A DNA stretch of 44,310 nucleotides from an uncultured Victivallis sp. (GCA_944389935.1 CALXOE010000028.1:1-44310), one strand, 5' to 3'; positions 25,565 to 34,888 are shown, numbered from the stretch's first letter. The notes: a model not told the origin generated them from the sequence alone. Numbers and translations: made by a program.

Positions 25565-26038
25565 TTATTTCTGCCGGCCGAGCCGGAACATCTCGATGTT
25601 CATCTCATGCAGTTTCTGCGGCAGGAACGCTTTCACCACTTCGATCCACAGCTCTTCCCCGATCGCGGGGAACTTCTCCGAAAGCGCTCCGAGCATCATG
25701 ATGTTCAATGCCTTGGGACTCTTGAGCTTATCCATGGGAACATCGTCGGTCGTGATGAGCGTTCCGCCCTGTTTGAGTTTATGCAGATTCACCTCGATCT
25801 GTGTCGGATCGAGCACCACGAGAAAATCGCTCTCCCCCTCCGGCACCATCGGGCTGGCCACATCATCCCCGAAACGCACTTCGCTCGACACCGAGCCGCC
25901 GCGCTGACTCATCCCGTGCACTTCGCTTTTCTTCACGTCGTAACCTGCGCGGAACAGCACTTCCGCGAGGATATCGGTCACTTTAAGCACGCCCTGGCCG
26001 CCGAGGCCCGAGACGGTGATGTTCGTTACGTTCGCCAT
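25565..26038 (-). CDS. iorB: Indolepyruvate ferredoxin oxidoreductase, beta subunit
   Basis: A 157-residue gamma-type oxidoreductase subunit. ITVSGLGGQGVLKVTDILAE is the nucleotide/CoA-binding opening of the family, and KKSEVHGMSQRGGSVSSEVRFG is its second signature. With IorA it oxidatively decarboxylates indolepyruvate and other aryl pyruvates to aryl-acetyl-CoA, reducing ferredoxin. The start at 26038 is one base from the iorA stop, implying coupled translation. Slightly shorter than many homologues (about 190), but no core motif appears missing. Confidence 0.92.
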   Translation of the reverse strand: MANVTNITVSGLGGQGVLKVTDILAEVLFRAGYDVKKSEVHGMSQRGGSVSSEVRFGDDVASPMVPEGESDFLVVLDPTQIEVNLHKLKQGGTLITTDDVPMDKLKSPKALNIMMLGALSEKFPAIGEELWIEVVKAFLPQKLHEMNIEMFRLGRQK

Positions 26039-26039
26039 G

Positions 26040-27620
26040 TCACTTGTTCTCCTCATACGATTTGATCTTGACCGCGGCCAGAATGCAGGGCCGGCGGCAG
26101 ATGATGACGCTCGTGTCATTCGAGGCGAGACGCTTCTTGAGCAGCTCGCGGAATCCCTCCTGGTCGAGCACCGCGTCGACGACGTCGACATTGTCCACCC
26201 CGATCCCCCGGAGCGTCTCTTCGATCGAGACCGGGTGAGGGCAGGGGGTGTGGTCGAGCAGGCGGCCGGTTCCCGGGTGCTCCTGAAGTCCCGTCATAGC
26301 CGTCGTGCTGTTGTCGAGAATCAGCACCACATGGCCCGTCGCCGGACGGTTGTAGACCATTTCAACGATGCCGTTGATTCCGGTGTGCAGGAAAGTCGAG
26401 TCGCCGATCACGCTGACCACGCGGCGCGCTTCCGCCTCGGGCAGCGCCTTGCGCAGTCCGAGTCCGACCGTGATCGAGGCCCCCATGCAGACGCAGGTGT
26501 CGACCGCTTCAAACGGCGGCAGCACGCCGAGCGTGTAGCAGCCGATGTCACCCGAGACGATGCAGTTCAGGTCGCGCAGCACCTCATACGATTTCCGGTG
26601 CGGACAGCCGACACAGAGCTGCGGCGGGCGTCCCGCAGGCGGCTGCGCCTCCGGCGTCAGATCATTTGCGAGCAGTTTGCGCACGCGATTCACATTGAGT
26701 TCTCCGAATCGGAACATCTCCGCCTTGCCCTCGACCGGAATTCCGGCGGCCTTGATCGCATCTTCGAGCACCGGATCGCCCTCTTCGACGACCACGCACC
26801 GTTTGACCGAACCCGCGAACCGGCGGATCGTCTCCAGCGGGAGCGGGTAGGTCATGCCGATCTTCAGAATCGAAGCTTCGGGCGCCGCGTCGCGCACATG
26901 CTGGAAACTGATTCCCGAAGTGATGACGCCGAGCTCGTCGGATTTGCGGATCTCTTTGGTGAATTCGCCTTTTTCGTTCAGCGCCTCAAGTTCATGGAGT
27001 GACGCGCGCAGTTTGCGGTGCGCGATCCGGGCGTAGGCCGGGATCATGACGTTGCTCTTCGGATCCTTGTCGAACCGGATTTCACGCGGCCGGCTTTTCC
27101 CGCGCCGTTCGAGAATGCACTTCGAGTGGCAGACGCGGGTCGTCACCCGGAACAGCACCGGGCGGCGGTACTCCTCGGAAATTTCAAATGCGCGGATCAG
27201 AAAATCATAACACTCCTGCGAGTCGGCCGGTTCAAACATCAACGCGCCCGAAGCGATCGCATACCGACGGTTGTCCTGTTCGTTCTGGCTCGAGGCCATG
27301 CCCGGGTCGTCCGCGCTCACGAGCACGAGTCCGCCCGGCGTCCCCGAATAGGCGATCGTGAACAGCGGATCCGCCGCCACATTCACACCGACATGTTTCA
27401 TCGTCACGAGCGCCCGTCCGTTCGCGAATGCCACGCCGATACCGACTTCGAGCGCGCACTTTTCGTTCGGCGCCCACTCGGCGCGACCGCCGAGCGCGCT
27501 GAAATTTTCCAGAATTTCCGATGAGGGCGTGCCCGGGTATCCCGTCCCGAGAAGCACGCCGCAGTCGAGTGCGGCCATCGCCATCGCTTCGTTGCCGCTT
27601 GCGAGCAATCTTTGATTCAT
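26040..27620 (-). CDS. iorA: Indolepyruvate ferredoxin oxidoreductase, alpha subunit lacking the C-terminal ferredoxin domain
   Basis: A 526-residue thiamine-diphosphate enzyme subunit. RLLASGNEAMAMAALDCGVLLGTGYPGTPSSEI and AEWAPNEKCALEVGIGVAFA form the pyrimidine half; CVGCPHRKSYEVL, GDIGCYTLG and VIGDSTFLHTGI (the GDG-like ThDP motif) form the pyrophosphate half. Typical IorA proteins are 580-650 residues and end with two CxxCxxCxxxCP clusters. Here the protein stops after VIICRRPCILAAVKIKSYEENK, so both [4Fe-4S] motifs are absent. The stop is immediately followed by iorB, so a simple end truncation is not obvious. AAGGAG precedes ATG 27620. Confidence 0.9.
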   Translation of the reverse strand: MNQRLLASGNEAMAMAALDCGVLLGTGYPGTPSSEILENFSALGGRAEWAPNEKCALEVGIGVAFANGRALVTMKHVGVNVAADPLFTIAYSGTPGGLVLVSADDPGMASSQNEQDNRRYAIASGALMFEPADSQECYDFLIRAFEISEEYRRPVLFRVTTRVCHSKCILERRGKSRPREIRFDKDPKSNVMIPAYARIAHRKLRASLHELEALNEKGEFTKEIRKSDELGVITSGISFQHVRDAAPEASILKIGMTYPLPLETIRRFAGSVKRCVVVEEGDPVLEDAIKAAGIPVEGKAEMFRFGELNVNRVRKLLANDLTPEAQPPAGRPPQLCVGCPHRKSYEVLRDLNCIVSGDIGCYTLGVLPPFEAVDTCVCMGASITVGLGLRKALPEAEARRVVSVIGDSTFLHTGINGIVEMVYNRPATGHVVLILDNSTTAMTGLQEHPGTGRLLDHTPCPHPVSIEETLRGIGVDNVDVVDAVLDQEGFRELLKKRLASNDTSVIICRRPCILAAVKIKSYEENK

Positions 27621-27649
27621 ATCGTATTTTCTCCTTGAGATTGTTGCTG

Positions 27650-29131
27650 TCACTGCTGCTGCACGTCCTTTCCGGCGATGCCGGTCAGTTCGGAGATCAG
27701 CGTTTCATGTTCATCGGTCCGCAATTCCACTGTCTCGGCGAGGTGATCGAGCTCTGCCGCGTCGGGCGTGTAGCCCGGATCGTTCAGCATCTTCAGAATC
27801 TCGTCGAGCTGCAGGGCGATCGCCGCAAGTTTGTGCATGCTCTCGTGCGGGAGCTGGTCGACTTTTTCCCCGATCGATGCGAGGAAGTCGAAGAACTCGA
27901 GCCGGTCGTCGACCAGTTCGAGGATCGACGAACGCACCGGTCCTTTCGGCTCATCGTCGACCCGGTTGTAATTCCCGGTCAATTCCTCAAAGCGGTCCTC
28001 CACGTAGTTGTAGAACACCGCCTGCTGCCCCTCGTCGGTGAAGTGCAGCTTTTCCCTGCCGAACGCCCGCGCGAAAAACTCCTCGAAATCGAGCTCCCGC
28101 GCATAGCAGCAGTCGAGAATGTAGCTGTCCACCTCGACCGGCGTCAGAGGTGAGCCGACTTCGCGCAGCAGCGCCCCGATCTCCCCGGTCTCTCCGCGGG
28201 AAACCGAGACCCCCTCCGGCGGATTGAGCGGATATTCGTCCGGATTCTCCGCCCGCTTCGCGAGCACGGTGTGATCGGTTTCAAAATTGATTTCCACTTC
28301 ATTCGTGCGCCGCACAAATTCATCCAGAGAGGCGGATCTCACCGCTTCCGGCAACGTATTTCTGCCGATGAAACAGGCGTAGGCGAGCTGTTCCGGGATC
28401 TCCGGATACGATTCAAACCGGTCGAAGACCGTTTCCAGCGCCTTTTCGTAGGAGGCGATCCAGTTTTTCAAATCTGACTCTTTGCGGGCATCTCCGGGCA
28501 GTGCCCGGAACCGGATCCGTCCGGCAACCCAGTCTTCAACCCGGCAGAGCAGGGCATCTCCCTCCCGGAAGTGGTTTTTACGATAGAACTCTTTCAGGTC
28601 GAACACGTTCAATGTGACCATCCCATCAGGATCCGGTCGGCGCGACAAGTGCGCATTGGCCGCGGATTCCGCCGTGAAGAAGTCGAAAATCTGTTCCGAC
28701 CCCAGCAGCAGATGGTGATGGAACGCCTGCGAGACCGGCAACTGGATCGTCTCGAGTTCAACCGCTTTGCCGTCAGGTCCGGTCAATTTGATTTCCGATG
28801 GAAAAATCTCCGGATTTATGAAAGCGGAAAACCGATGTCCCGGAAAGAGAAACCCCTGTTCGATCTCCCAGGCGTCCGGCGTGACGAGAAACTCATAGCC
28901 GCGGAAGAAATCCGCCCGCAGCGTGTACTTCCCCTTGCCATCGTCGAAGAAACGATCGTCTCCGGAAAGCGTGCGGTCAATCCGGTCGACCAGTGCCCGC
29001 AGTTTCTTCCCCCCCAGCTGCCGGATCAGCTGCGCGGCAGTCAGTTCTTTGCCGGTTCCGGTGGCGATCCACGCATCGATCGCCTCTTCAATCTGCCGGA
29101 TCGAAAACTCCGGCTCCTTTGCATCAGCCAT
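27650..29131 (-). CDS. Unrecognised acidic protein with winged-helix-like N-terminus
   Basis: 493 residues, no signal peptide or membrane segment. I do not recognise the family. Residues 5-75 have the look of a HARE/winged-helix domain (IRQIEEAIDAWIATG, TAAQLIRQLGGKKLRALVDRIDRTLSGDDRFF, GKYTLRADFF). The middle part (FLVTPDAWEIEQGFLFPGHRFSAF; LNVFDLKEFYRKN; REGDALLCRVEDW) looks beta-rich; the end is helical and very acidic. The start overlaps the truB stop by eight bases, so it is translated with truB in the nusA-infB-rbfA operon. Context suggests an RNA-polymerase, ribosome or RNA-related role; that is inference only. Confidence 0.8.
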   Translation of the reverse strand: MADAKEPEFSIRQIEEAIDAWIATGTGKELTAAQLIRQLGGKKLRALVDRIDRTLSGDDRFFDDGKGKYTLRADFFRGYEFLVTPDAWEIEQGFLFPGHRFSAFINPEIFPSEIKLTGPDGKAVELETIQLPVSQAFHHHLLLGSEQIFDFFTAESAANAHLSRRPDPDGMVTLNVFDLKEFYRKNHFREGDALLCRVEDWVAGRIRFRALPGDARKESDLKNWIASYEKALETVFDRFESYPEIPEQLAYACFIGRNTLPEAVRSASLDEFVRRTNEVEINFETDHTVLAKRAENPDEYPLNPPEGVSVSRGETGEIGALLREVGSPLTPVEVDSYILDCCYARELDFEEFFARAFGREKLHFTDEGQQAVFYNYVEDRFEELTGNYNRVDDEPKGPVRSSILELVDDRLEFFDFLASIGEKVDQLPHESMHKLAAIALQLDEILKMLNDPGYTPDAAELDHLAETVELRTDEHETLISELTGIAGKDVQQQ

Positions 29132-29885
29132 GATTCACCCCCGCGATTTTCGAGAGTCGTTCAAACAGGAACTTGCGGATATGAATCTCCAGATCCGCCT
29201 GTTCAAAACTTTTGAGTTGATCGATTGTGACCGCGTCTGCGATGTTGAACTGTCCGCTGACGGTCCGCCGCAACGCCGCAAGCGTGCCGCCGCAGCCGAG
29301 CTTCCTGCCGACATCGGAACAGAGTGTCCGCACATAAGTCCCTTTGGAACAGTGCAGGGTGAATTCGCAGAACGGCAGCTCCAGTTTCGTCACATCGATC
29401 GAAAAAATCGTGATCGGTTTCGCCTCCCGCTCCACTTCCACCCCTTTCCGGGCGAGTTCGTAGAGCTTTCTGCCGTCTTTCTTGACCGCCGACACCATCG
29501 GCGGAGTCTGCATCTGTTCTCCGACGAATCCCGCCAGAGTTTCGCGCAGCAGTTCCGGCGTCACCGCCGACCAGTCGTGGGTGGCGGTCACTTCTCCGTC
29601 AAGATCGCAGGAGTCGGTCTCGAGTCCCAGCTGGAGTTTTGCTTCATAAACCTTGTCCTCTCCGCTGAACTTCGATGAGAGCTGCGTAAATTTGCCGAGA
29701 ACCAGCACCAGCAGCCCCGTCGCCGCCGGATCGAGCGTCCCGCAATGACCGACTTTCGGTACGTTGAATCGTGCCCGGACGAAGTTCACCACGTCGAAGC
29801 TGGTCCACTCCTGCGGCTTGTCAACGAGCAGCACTCCGCTCGTCTGGAATACCGGCAGCCGGTGTCTGGATGGGTTGTATCGCAT
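29124..29885 (-). CDS. truB: tRNA pseudouridine55 synthase
   Basis: A 253-residue enzyme that isomerises U55 in the T-loop of tRNAs. SGVLLVDKPQEWTSFDVV is the opening motif, GHCGTLDPAATGLLVLVLG holds the catalytic Asp, and YEAKLQLGLETDS, PPMVSAVKKDGRKLYELAR and SKGTYVRTLCSDVG are the remaining family blocks. The C-terminal PUA part is short. It starts six bases after the nrnA stop and overlaps the next gene. Position in the nusA-infB-rbfA-truB string is the classic bacterial order. Confidence 0.97.
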   Translation of the reverse strand: MRYNPSRHRLPVFQTSGVLLVDKPQEWTSFDVVNFVRARFNVPKVGHCGTLDPAATGLLVLVLGKFTQLSSKFSGEDKVYEAKLQLGLETDSCDLDGEVTATHDWSAVTPELLRETLAGFVGEQMQTPPMVSAVKKDGRKLYELARKGVEVEREAKPITIFSIDVTKLELPFCEFTLHCSKGTYVRTLCSDVGRKLGCGGTLAALRRTVSGQFNIADAVTIDQLKSFEQADLEIHIRKFLFERLSKIAGVNHG

Positions 29886-29891
29886 GAAAAT

Positions 29892-30905
29892 TCAATCCTC
29901 TTCCCGTTCTCCCAGCACTGCCGCGACTTTCTCAAGCAGCAGTGCTTCGACCTGTTTCTGATCCATTCCCCGGAGCGTGATTCCGGCAGCCATATCGTGC
30001 CCGCCGCCGCCGAGACCCCGCGCGAGCGGACCGACCGGGTAACGCTGATCCTTGCTGCGCAGCGACACCTTGAAACAGTCTCCCTTGCGGTAATAGAGCG
30101 CGGCGATTTTCGTACCCGCCACCTCCCGCAGCAGATCAATGACTCCCTCGCCGTCACGCATGTCAAAATCATATTTCGCGAACAGTTCGTCCGGAATATA
30201 TGCGTAAATGTACCGTCCGTCGAATGCGAGTTTCTCCTGCGTTTCGAGCAGTTCCGCCTCGAATTTCTGCTGGTTGAGCGGTTTCGAGTAGTAGGCTGCG
30301 TTCACCACGCATTCGAGATTCGCTCCGCAGTCGAGCAGGTCGGCCGTCACACGCAGCGTATTGCTGAGCGTATTGGAAAAACGAAACGCGCCCGTATCGG
30401 TTACGATTCCGAGCAGCCAGAACGTCGCGGCCCGCTCCGGAAGCGGCCGTTTCATCGCCATTGCGATTTCCGCCGCGAGCTGGCTGGCGGCCGCAATCTG
30501 CGGCATGACGACATTCCAGCGCGCGTTCACATTGTTTCCCTTATGATGGTCGACGTTCAGCATCGGCGGCCGGGAGAGCTCCGGCAGAGAAACCGGATCC
30601 ACCGCCGGACCGCAGGCGATCCGCTCGCAGTTGGCGCAGTCGAGCAGAAGAATCAAATCATATTGCGCGACCTCTTCCGGAGTGAGCGTCGTCTTGTATT
30701 CGCCGATCAGTTCCTGGTAACGCTCCGGCGGCGGCGCGGGGAGAACCACCTCCGCCTCGCAGCCGCAGCATTGGCGCAGAAATTCCCGCATTCCGAAAGA
30801 AGAACCGATGGCATCCCCGTCCGGCCGTTCATGGGTCAGAATCAGAATCCGTTTCTGCTCAAGCAGCAGGGCGGCCGCCTCCGGAATGGACACTGCTTCA
30901 CTCAT
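29892..30905 (-). CDS. nrnA: NrnA-type oligoribonuclease / 3'-phosphoadenosine 5'-phosphate phosphatase
   Basis: A 337-residue DHH-DHHA1 phosphoesterase that degrades 2-5-nucleotide RNA pieces and pAp. LTHERPDGDAIGSSFGM and LLLDCANCERI carry metal ligands, VDHHKGNN is the DHH motif, and LARGLGGGGHDMAAGITL is the DHHA1 substrate-binding block. The start at 30905 overlaps the rbfA stop by eight bases (ATGAGTGA). It stands between rbfA and truB, as in many bacteria. Confidence 0.93.
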   Translation of the reverse strand: MSEAVSIPEAAALLLEQKRILILTHERPDGDAIGSSFGMREFLRQCCGCEAEVVLPAPPPERYQELIGEYKTTLTPEEVAQYDLILLLDCANCERIACGPAVDPVSLPELSRPPMLNVDHHKGNNVNARWNVVMPQIAAASQLAAEIAMAMKRPLPERAATFWLLGIVTDTGAFRFSNTLSNTLRVTADLLDCGANLECVVNAAYYSKPLNQQKFEAELLETQEKLAFDGRYIYAYIPDELFAKYDFDMRDGEGVIDLLREVAGTKIAALYYRKGDCFKVSLRSKDQRYPVGPLARGLGGGGHDMAAGITLRGMDQKQVEALLLEKVAAVLGEREED

Positions 30906-31269
30906 TGCGTCTTTTCTCTTCCTCTTCGGCCTGCTGGAGCAGCTCAAGCACGCGATCCCCCTTTTCGGTCCGCGTGTCAAGCCGAAAATCCAGCACCGGC
31001 GTGTGTTTGAATGCGAGATTCCGCCCGACCCTGGCCTGGATTCCGGCCCGGTCCGCGGCAAGTTCGTGCATGATTTTTTCGCGGTCGGACGCTTTCCCTC
31101 CGAAAATGCTCACGTATACCGTCGCATTGCGGAGGTCGACGCTGACTTTCACTTCCGTCACGGAAACGAGCATACCGGACGGAACGAGCAGATCGCGTTC
31201 AAACGCTTCTGCCAGTTCGCGTTTCAACAGTGCATTAACCCGGGTCAACCGGTCCACTTTTTCCGCCAT
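30898..31269 (-). CDS. rbfA: Ribosome-binding factor A
   Basis: A 123-residue 30S maturation factor with the KH-like fold. RLTRVNALLKRELAEAFERDL is the first helix; VSVTEVKVSVDLRNATVYVSIFG is the characteristic strand pair, and VGRNLAFKHTPVLDFRLD closes the fold (usual form R-x-x-P-x-L-x-F). It helps mature the 16S rRNA 5' end. Starts two bases after the infB stop and overlaps nrnA. Confidence 0.95.
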   Translation of the reverse strand: MAEKVDRLTRVNALLKRELAEAFERDLLVPSGMLVSVTEVKVSVDLRNATVYVSIFGGKASDREKIMHELAADRAGIQARVGRNLAFKHTPVLDFRLDTRTEKGDRVLELLQQAEEEEKRRNE

Positions 31270-31270
31270 A

Positions 31271-33355
31271 TCAGAGAGTCGCTTTCTTCAGTTCGATTTC
31301 ATAGATCTCGATTTCGTCGTCGACCTGGAAGTCCATGAAGTTGTCGAGGCGGATGCCGCACTCGAGTCCCGCCTTGACCTCTTTCACATCATCCTTGAAA
31401 CGGCGCAGACTCGCGACTTCACCGTTGTAGATGAGGTCGCCATTGCGCCGCACCCGCGCTTTCGCTCCGACTTTGACCACGCCGGATTCGACGATACAGC
31501 CGCAGATCTTCGGCCCCTTCGAGAGTTCGATGACCTGAAGAATTTTCGCCTTGCCGAGCGGCTTTTCCCGCTTTTCCGGCTCAAGTTTGCCGGCGAGCGC
31601 GTCGGTGATATCCTCGAGCAGCTCGTAGATGATGCTGTAAAGCCGGATCTCGACTTTCTGCTTCTTTGCCATATCGTTCACGCCCGGATTGACCCGGACG
31701 TGGAAGCCGATGACGATCGAATTTGTCGCCGCCGCCAGCGCAATGTCGTTTTCGCTGATCGGTCCCACGGCGTTGGCGATGACCTCGGCCTTGATCTTCT
31801 CATGCGGAAGTTCCGAAAGCGAATGCTCAATCGCCTCGCCGGAACCTTTCACATCCGATTTGATGATGATGTTCAGCGTATTCTGGTGTTCGCTGTTGAG
31901 CTTGCTGAAGAGATCTTCCGCCGTCGTGATCGCACTCGTGGCGAGCATGCTGCCGCGTTTGGCGGCGATGCGTTCCTGCGCTTCGTTGCGGGCGGCCTTT
32001 TCCGACTCGAAGATCTCAAGCCGGTCTCCCGCCTCCGGCACTCCGGAAAGCCCGACCACTTTCACCGGGACGCTCGGCCCCGCCGATTTCACCCGCTCAC
32101 CCTTGTCGTTGATCAGCATGCGGATACGTCCGTAATGCTCGCCGCAGAGAATCGTGTCTCCAACGTGCAGCGTTCCGTCCTGCACGAGGACGCTCGCGGT
32201 CGGCCCGAGGCCGACTTCCATCTGCGCTTCGAGAACCGCTCCCGAGGCGCGCCGCTTCGGATTGGCTTTGAGTTCCAGAATTTCCGCTTCCAGAAGAATG
32301 CGGTCAAGCAGGTCCGTCAATCCTTTTCCGGTCTTGGCCGAGACCCGTACCGTTCCGACGTTGCCGCCCCAGTCCTCGCTGGTCAGCCCGTTTTGCTGCA
32401 TGTTCAGCAGAACCTTGTCCGGATCCGCGTCCGGCAGGTCCATCTTGTTGATCGCCACAATGATCGGCACTTTCGCCGCTTTCGCATGATTCATCGCTTC
32501 GATCGTCTGCGGCTTGAAGCCCTCGGTCGCGCTCACGACCAGAACCACAAGGTCGGTCAGATTCGCTCCACGGGCACGCATGTTCGTGAACGCCGCGTGT
32601 CCCGGAGTATCGATGAACGTGATCGGCTTGCCGTTGTGCGTCACGGTCGAGGCACCGATGTGCTGTGTGATCGCGCCAGCCTCCGTGTCGGTCACGTGCG
32701 TGTGGCGCACCGCGTCCTGCAGCGAAGTCTTGCCGTGGTCGACGTGACCCATGAACGTCACCACCGGAGGACGCTCTTTCAAATTGGCCGGATTGTCCTC
32801 GGGATTCGGCTTCGCGGGAGCCACCGGTTTCGGCGCCGGTTTCGGCGCGGTGCCGATTTCGAGTTCGTAGCCGTAGGAGTTGCAGAGTTTTCTCGCGTTC
32901 GCCTCGCTGATCGGCTGATTGATTCCAGCAAGTTCCCCGAGTTTGATCAGGTCCGTGATGAGTTCATTCGGCTTCTTGCCGACCGCTTCCGCCAGCGCTT
33001 TGACGATGATCGGGGAGGGGAGAGTCACCTTGCCGCCCCGCGGGCCGGCTGGAGCCGCCCCCGGAGCGCGCTGTTGTCCGCGGCCGTTTTTTCCGTTCCG
33101 GCCGCGGTCATTCTCTTCCCGCCGGCCGGCCGGTTTTTTTCCAGATTTTTTCCCGGATTTTTTATCTGCGACCGGTTCGTCCTGCTCGTAGAGATCGGCA
33201 AAAAACATCTCGACGAGTTCGACCATGTCATCCGGAATCACGCTGTTTTCCGCATCGGGAGTTTCGATTCCCTGATCGGCAAGTTCTTTCATGACCGATT
33301 TGGACGAGACCCCGTACTGTTTGGCGATATCCTTTACTTTCAATATTTTACTCAA
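31271..33355 (-). CDS. infB: Translation initiation factor IF-2
   Basis: A 694-residue GTPase that places fMet-tRNA on the ribosome. It has an IF2_N domain ([20 protein letters not shown]), a short basic linker rich in Lys, Gly, Arg and Pro (residues 60-110), a second IF2_N-like domain, and the G domain with [10 protein letters not shown] (G1), DTPGHAAF (G3) and NKMD (G4). Domains II-IV follow, and the end reads [16 protein letters not shown]. The linker is short compared with enterobacterial IF-2 (890 residues). No internal start stands out. Located 30 bases after nusA. Confidence 0.98.
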   Translation of the reverse strand: MSKILKVKDIAKQYGVSSKSVMKELADQGIETPDAENSVIPDDMVELVEMFFADLYEQDEPVADKKSGKKSGKKPAGRREENDRGRNGKNGRGQQRAPGAAPAGPRGGKVTLPSPIIVKALAEAVGKKPNELITDLIKLGELAGINQPISEANARKLCNSYGYELEIGTAPKPAPKPVAPAKPNPEDNPANLKERPPVVTFMGHVDHGKTSLQDAVRHTHVTDTEAGAITQHIGASTVTHNGKPITFIDTPGHAAFTNMRARGANLTDLVVLVVSATEGFKPQTIEAMNHAKAAKVPIIVAINKMDLPDADPDKVLLNMQQNGLTSEDWGGNVGTVRVSAKTGKGLTDLLDRILLEAEILELKANPKRRASGAVLEAQMEVGLGPTASVLVQDGTLHVGDTILCGEHYGRIRMLINDKGERVKSAGPSVPVKVVGLSGVPEAGDRLEIFESEKAARNEAQERIAAKRGSMLATSAITTAEDLFSKLNSEHQNTLNIIIKSDVKGSGEAIEHSLSELPHEKIKAEVIANAVGPISENDIALAAATNSIVIGFHVRVNPGVNDMAKKQKVEIRLYSIIYELLEDITDALAGKLEPEKREKPLGKAKILQVIELSKGPKICGCIVESGVVKVGAKARVRRNGDLIYNGEVASLRRFKDDVKEVKAGLECGIRLDNFMDFQVDDEIEIYEIELKKATL

Positions 33356-33384
33356 TTTCTATACCTCCGATATGTCGCGGAATC

Positions 33385-34623
33385 TCACGCGTCGAGGCGG
33401 TCAAAGGCGCGGTTGATTTCGTCTGCGTTGATTCCGTCGAGCTCGAGCAGCGTCTCGCGTCCCGCCTCCTTGACGCCGTCCACCGTCACATACCCGTTGC
33501 TGATGAGCAGATCCGCCGTTCCCTCCGAAATTCCGAGTTCGGAGGCGAGCCGGACCGCCGCCTGGTGCAACTGGTCGCGGAAAGACCCTTTCTCGTTCCG
33601 GGGCTCCTCATTCTGAATCGTGATGTTCCAGCCGATCAGTTTTGAACAGAGACGGACGTTCTGCGCTTTTTTCCCGAACGCCAGTTTCGACTGCTCCTCC
33701 GTGACCCGGACAATGAGCTCGTGCTTCGCCTCGTTGACTTCAACGGACTGCACTTTGGCCGGAAGCAGCGCATTGGTTGCGTATTTCCGGATATCCGCAT
33801 CCCAGGGGACGATGTCAATGCGCTCCATCCCGAGTTCGGCAGTGATGTTGCGCACCCGGTTGCCGCGGACTCCGACGCAGGAGCCGACCGGGTCGACGCG
33901 CGGATCCGTACTCATCACCGCCACTTTCGTGCGGTTGCCCGCTTCGCGCGCGATTCCCTTGATGATCACAACGCCGTCGTGGATCTCACTGACTTCACGC
34001 TCAAAGAGCTTCTGCACGAATTCCGGACAGGCGCGAGAAACGATCAGACTCGGTCCCGACGTGTTGATGTCGATCTTCTGCAGATAAGCGTTGATCCGTT
34101 CGCCGGGCTGATACTGTTCCCCGTGAACTTTCTCTTTCGACGGCATGATCCCTTCGGCCCGCTGAAAGTCGATGATGATGCTCCCCGCATCGAAGCGGCG
34201 CACCGTTCCGTTCAGGATCGTCCCGACCCGGTCGGCAAACTCCTCCTGCACATTCTCCTTTTCCGCCTTGCGAAGCTGCTGAATCATCGCCTGGCGTGCC
34301 GTCTGGGCGGCGATGCGGCCGAAGTTGTGCGGCGTGACCTCCCACTCGACGACGTCGCCGAGTTTCACATCAGGGAAACGCTCCCGGGCCCGGGCGATCA
34401 CAAGCTGATCACAGGTCGGGTTCTCCTCCACGACTTCGAGCATCGCCCACGCCCGGATCGCTCCGGTCGCCGGATCGATCTTCACTTTCAGTTCGTTGGC
34501 CGGGTGAATGCTTTTACGGGAACCGATGAGAATTGCGTTTTCCAGCGCGCGAATCAAGCTGTCGCGGCTGATCCCCCGCTCCTGCTCGATGTAATCGAGA
34601 ATCTGAAGTAATTCGTTGCCCAT
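33385..34623 (-). CDS. nusA: Transcription factor NusA
   Basis: A 412-residue elongation factor controlling pausing, termination and antitermination. The N-terminal RNA-polymerase-binding domain has ISRDSLIRALENAILIGSRK, the S1 domain VGTILNGTVRRFDAGSIIIDF, and KH1/KH2 follow (DPVGSCVGVRGNRVRNITAEL; LAFGKKAQNVRLCSKLIGW). A single helix-hairpin-helix-type segment ends the protein (YVTVDGVKEAGRETLLELDGI) in place of the two acidic repeats of E. coli NusA. ATG 34623 follows GGAGGG. There is no rimP gene in front. A terminator-like hairpin sits in the leader. Confidence 0.97.
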   Translation of the reverse strand: MGNELLQILDYIEQERGISRDSLIRALENAILIGSRKSIHPANELKVKIDPATGAIRAWAMLEVVEENPTCDQLVIARARERFPDVKLGDVVEWEVTPHNFGRIAAQTARQAMIQQLRKAEKENVQEEFADRVGTILNGTVRRFDAGSIIIDFQRAEGIMPSKEKVHGEQYQPGERINAYLQKIDINTSGPSLIVSRACPEFVQKLFEREVSEIHDGVVIIKGIAREAGNRTKVAVMSTDPRVDPVGSCVGVRGNRVRNITAELGMERIDIVPWDADIRKYATNALLPAKVQSVEVNEAKHELIVRVTEEQSKLAFGKKAQNVRLCSKLIGWNITIQNEEPRNEKGSFRDQLHQAAVRLASELGISEGTADLLISNGYVTVDGVKEAGRETLLELDGINADEINRAFDRLDA

Positions 34624-34700
34624 TTCCACCCTCCATTGCATGATCCCCCTCGCGGGGAGTGTTCTCTCTTCAAGTCGCCGTAAGTCTTGTTCCGCAAAAT

Positions 34701-34726
34701 AAAAAAGCGGGCAGAGCTGCACCCAC
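34701..34726 (-). terminator. Terminator-like hairpin inside the nusA leader (possible attenuator)
   Basis: On the minus strand GTGGGTGCAGCTCTGCCCGC (34707-34726) can fold GTGGG with CCCGC and GCA with TGC, and six T residues follow (34701-34706). It lies between the predicted nusA promoter (34766-34793) and the start codon at 34623. The upstream decarboxylase gene already has its own terminator, so this one may attenuate the nusA operon. Confidence 0.6.
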
Positions 34727-34765
34727 TTGACACTTACCGGTACCAGACTGTTAATTTACGATGGT

Positions 34766-34793
34766 AATATAGTTGATTTTATCGGATAATCAA
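34766..34793 (-). promoter_or_regulatory. Putative promoter of the nusA operon
   Basis: Minus-strand TTGATT (34788-34793), 16-base spacer, TATATT (34766-34771). The leader to nusA would be about 135 bases and contains the hairpin at 34701-34726. Confidence 0.5.
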
Positions 34794-34819
34794 GTATTTT
34801 AAACGGTTTCCTCCGCATA

Positions 34820-34866
34820 AAAAACACAAAATAACCGATTCCGGCACATGGATGCGCGCCGGAATC
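34820..34866 (-). terminator. Terminator of the histidine decarboxylase-like gene
   Basis: Minus-strand arms GATTCCGGC (34858-34866) and GCCGGAATC (34837-34845) pair perfectly around a 12-base loop; a T-rich tail (TTATTTTGTGTTTTTT) follows down to about 34820. It is 22 bases after the stop codon. Confidence 0.8.
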
Positions 34867-34888
34867 CCGCTGCCGTCCGTTACCCGTT

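Noticed and set aside
30905..33616. 903-codon plus-strand open frame
   Set aside because: Antisense to rbfA and infB, which are certain; its composition (Arg, Asp, His, Phe rich) is typical of the shadow of a GC-rich gene.
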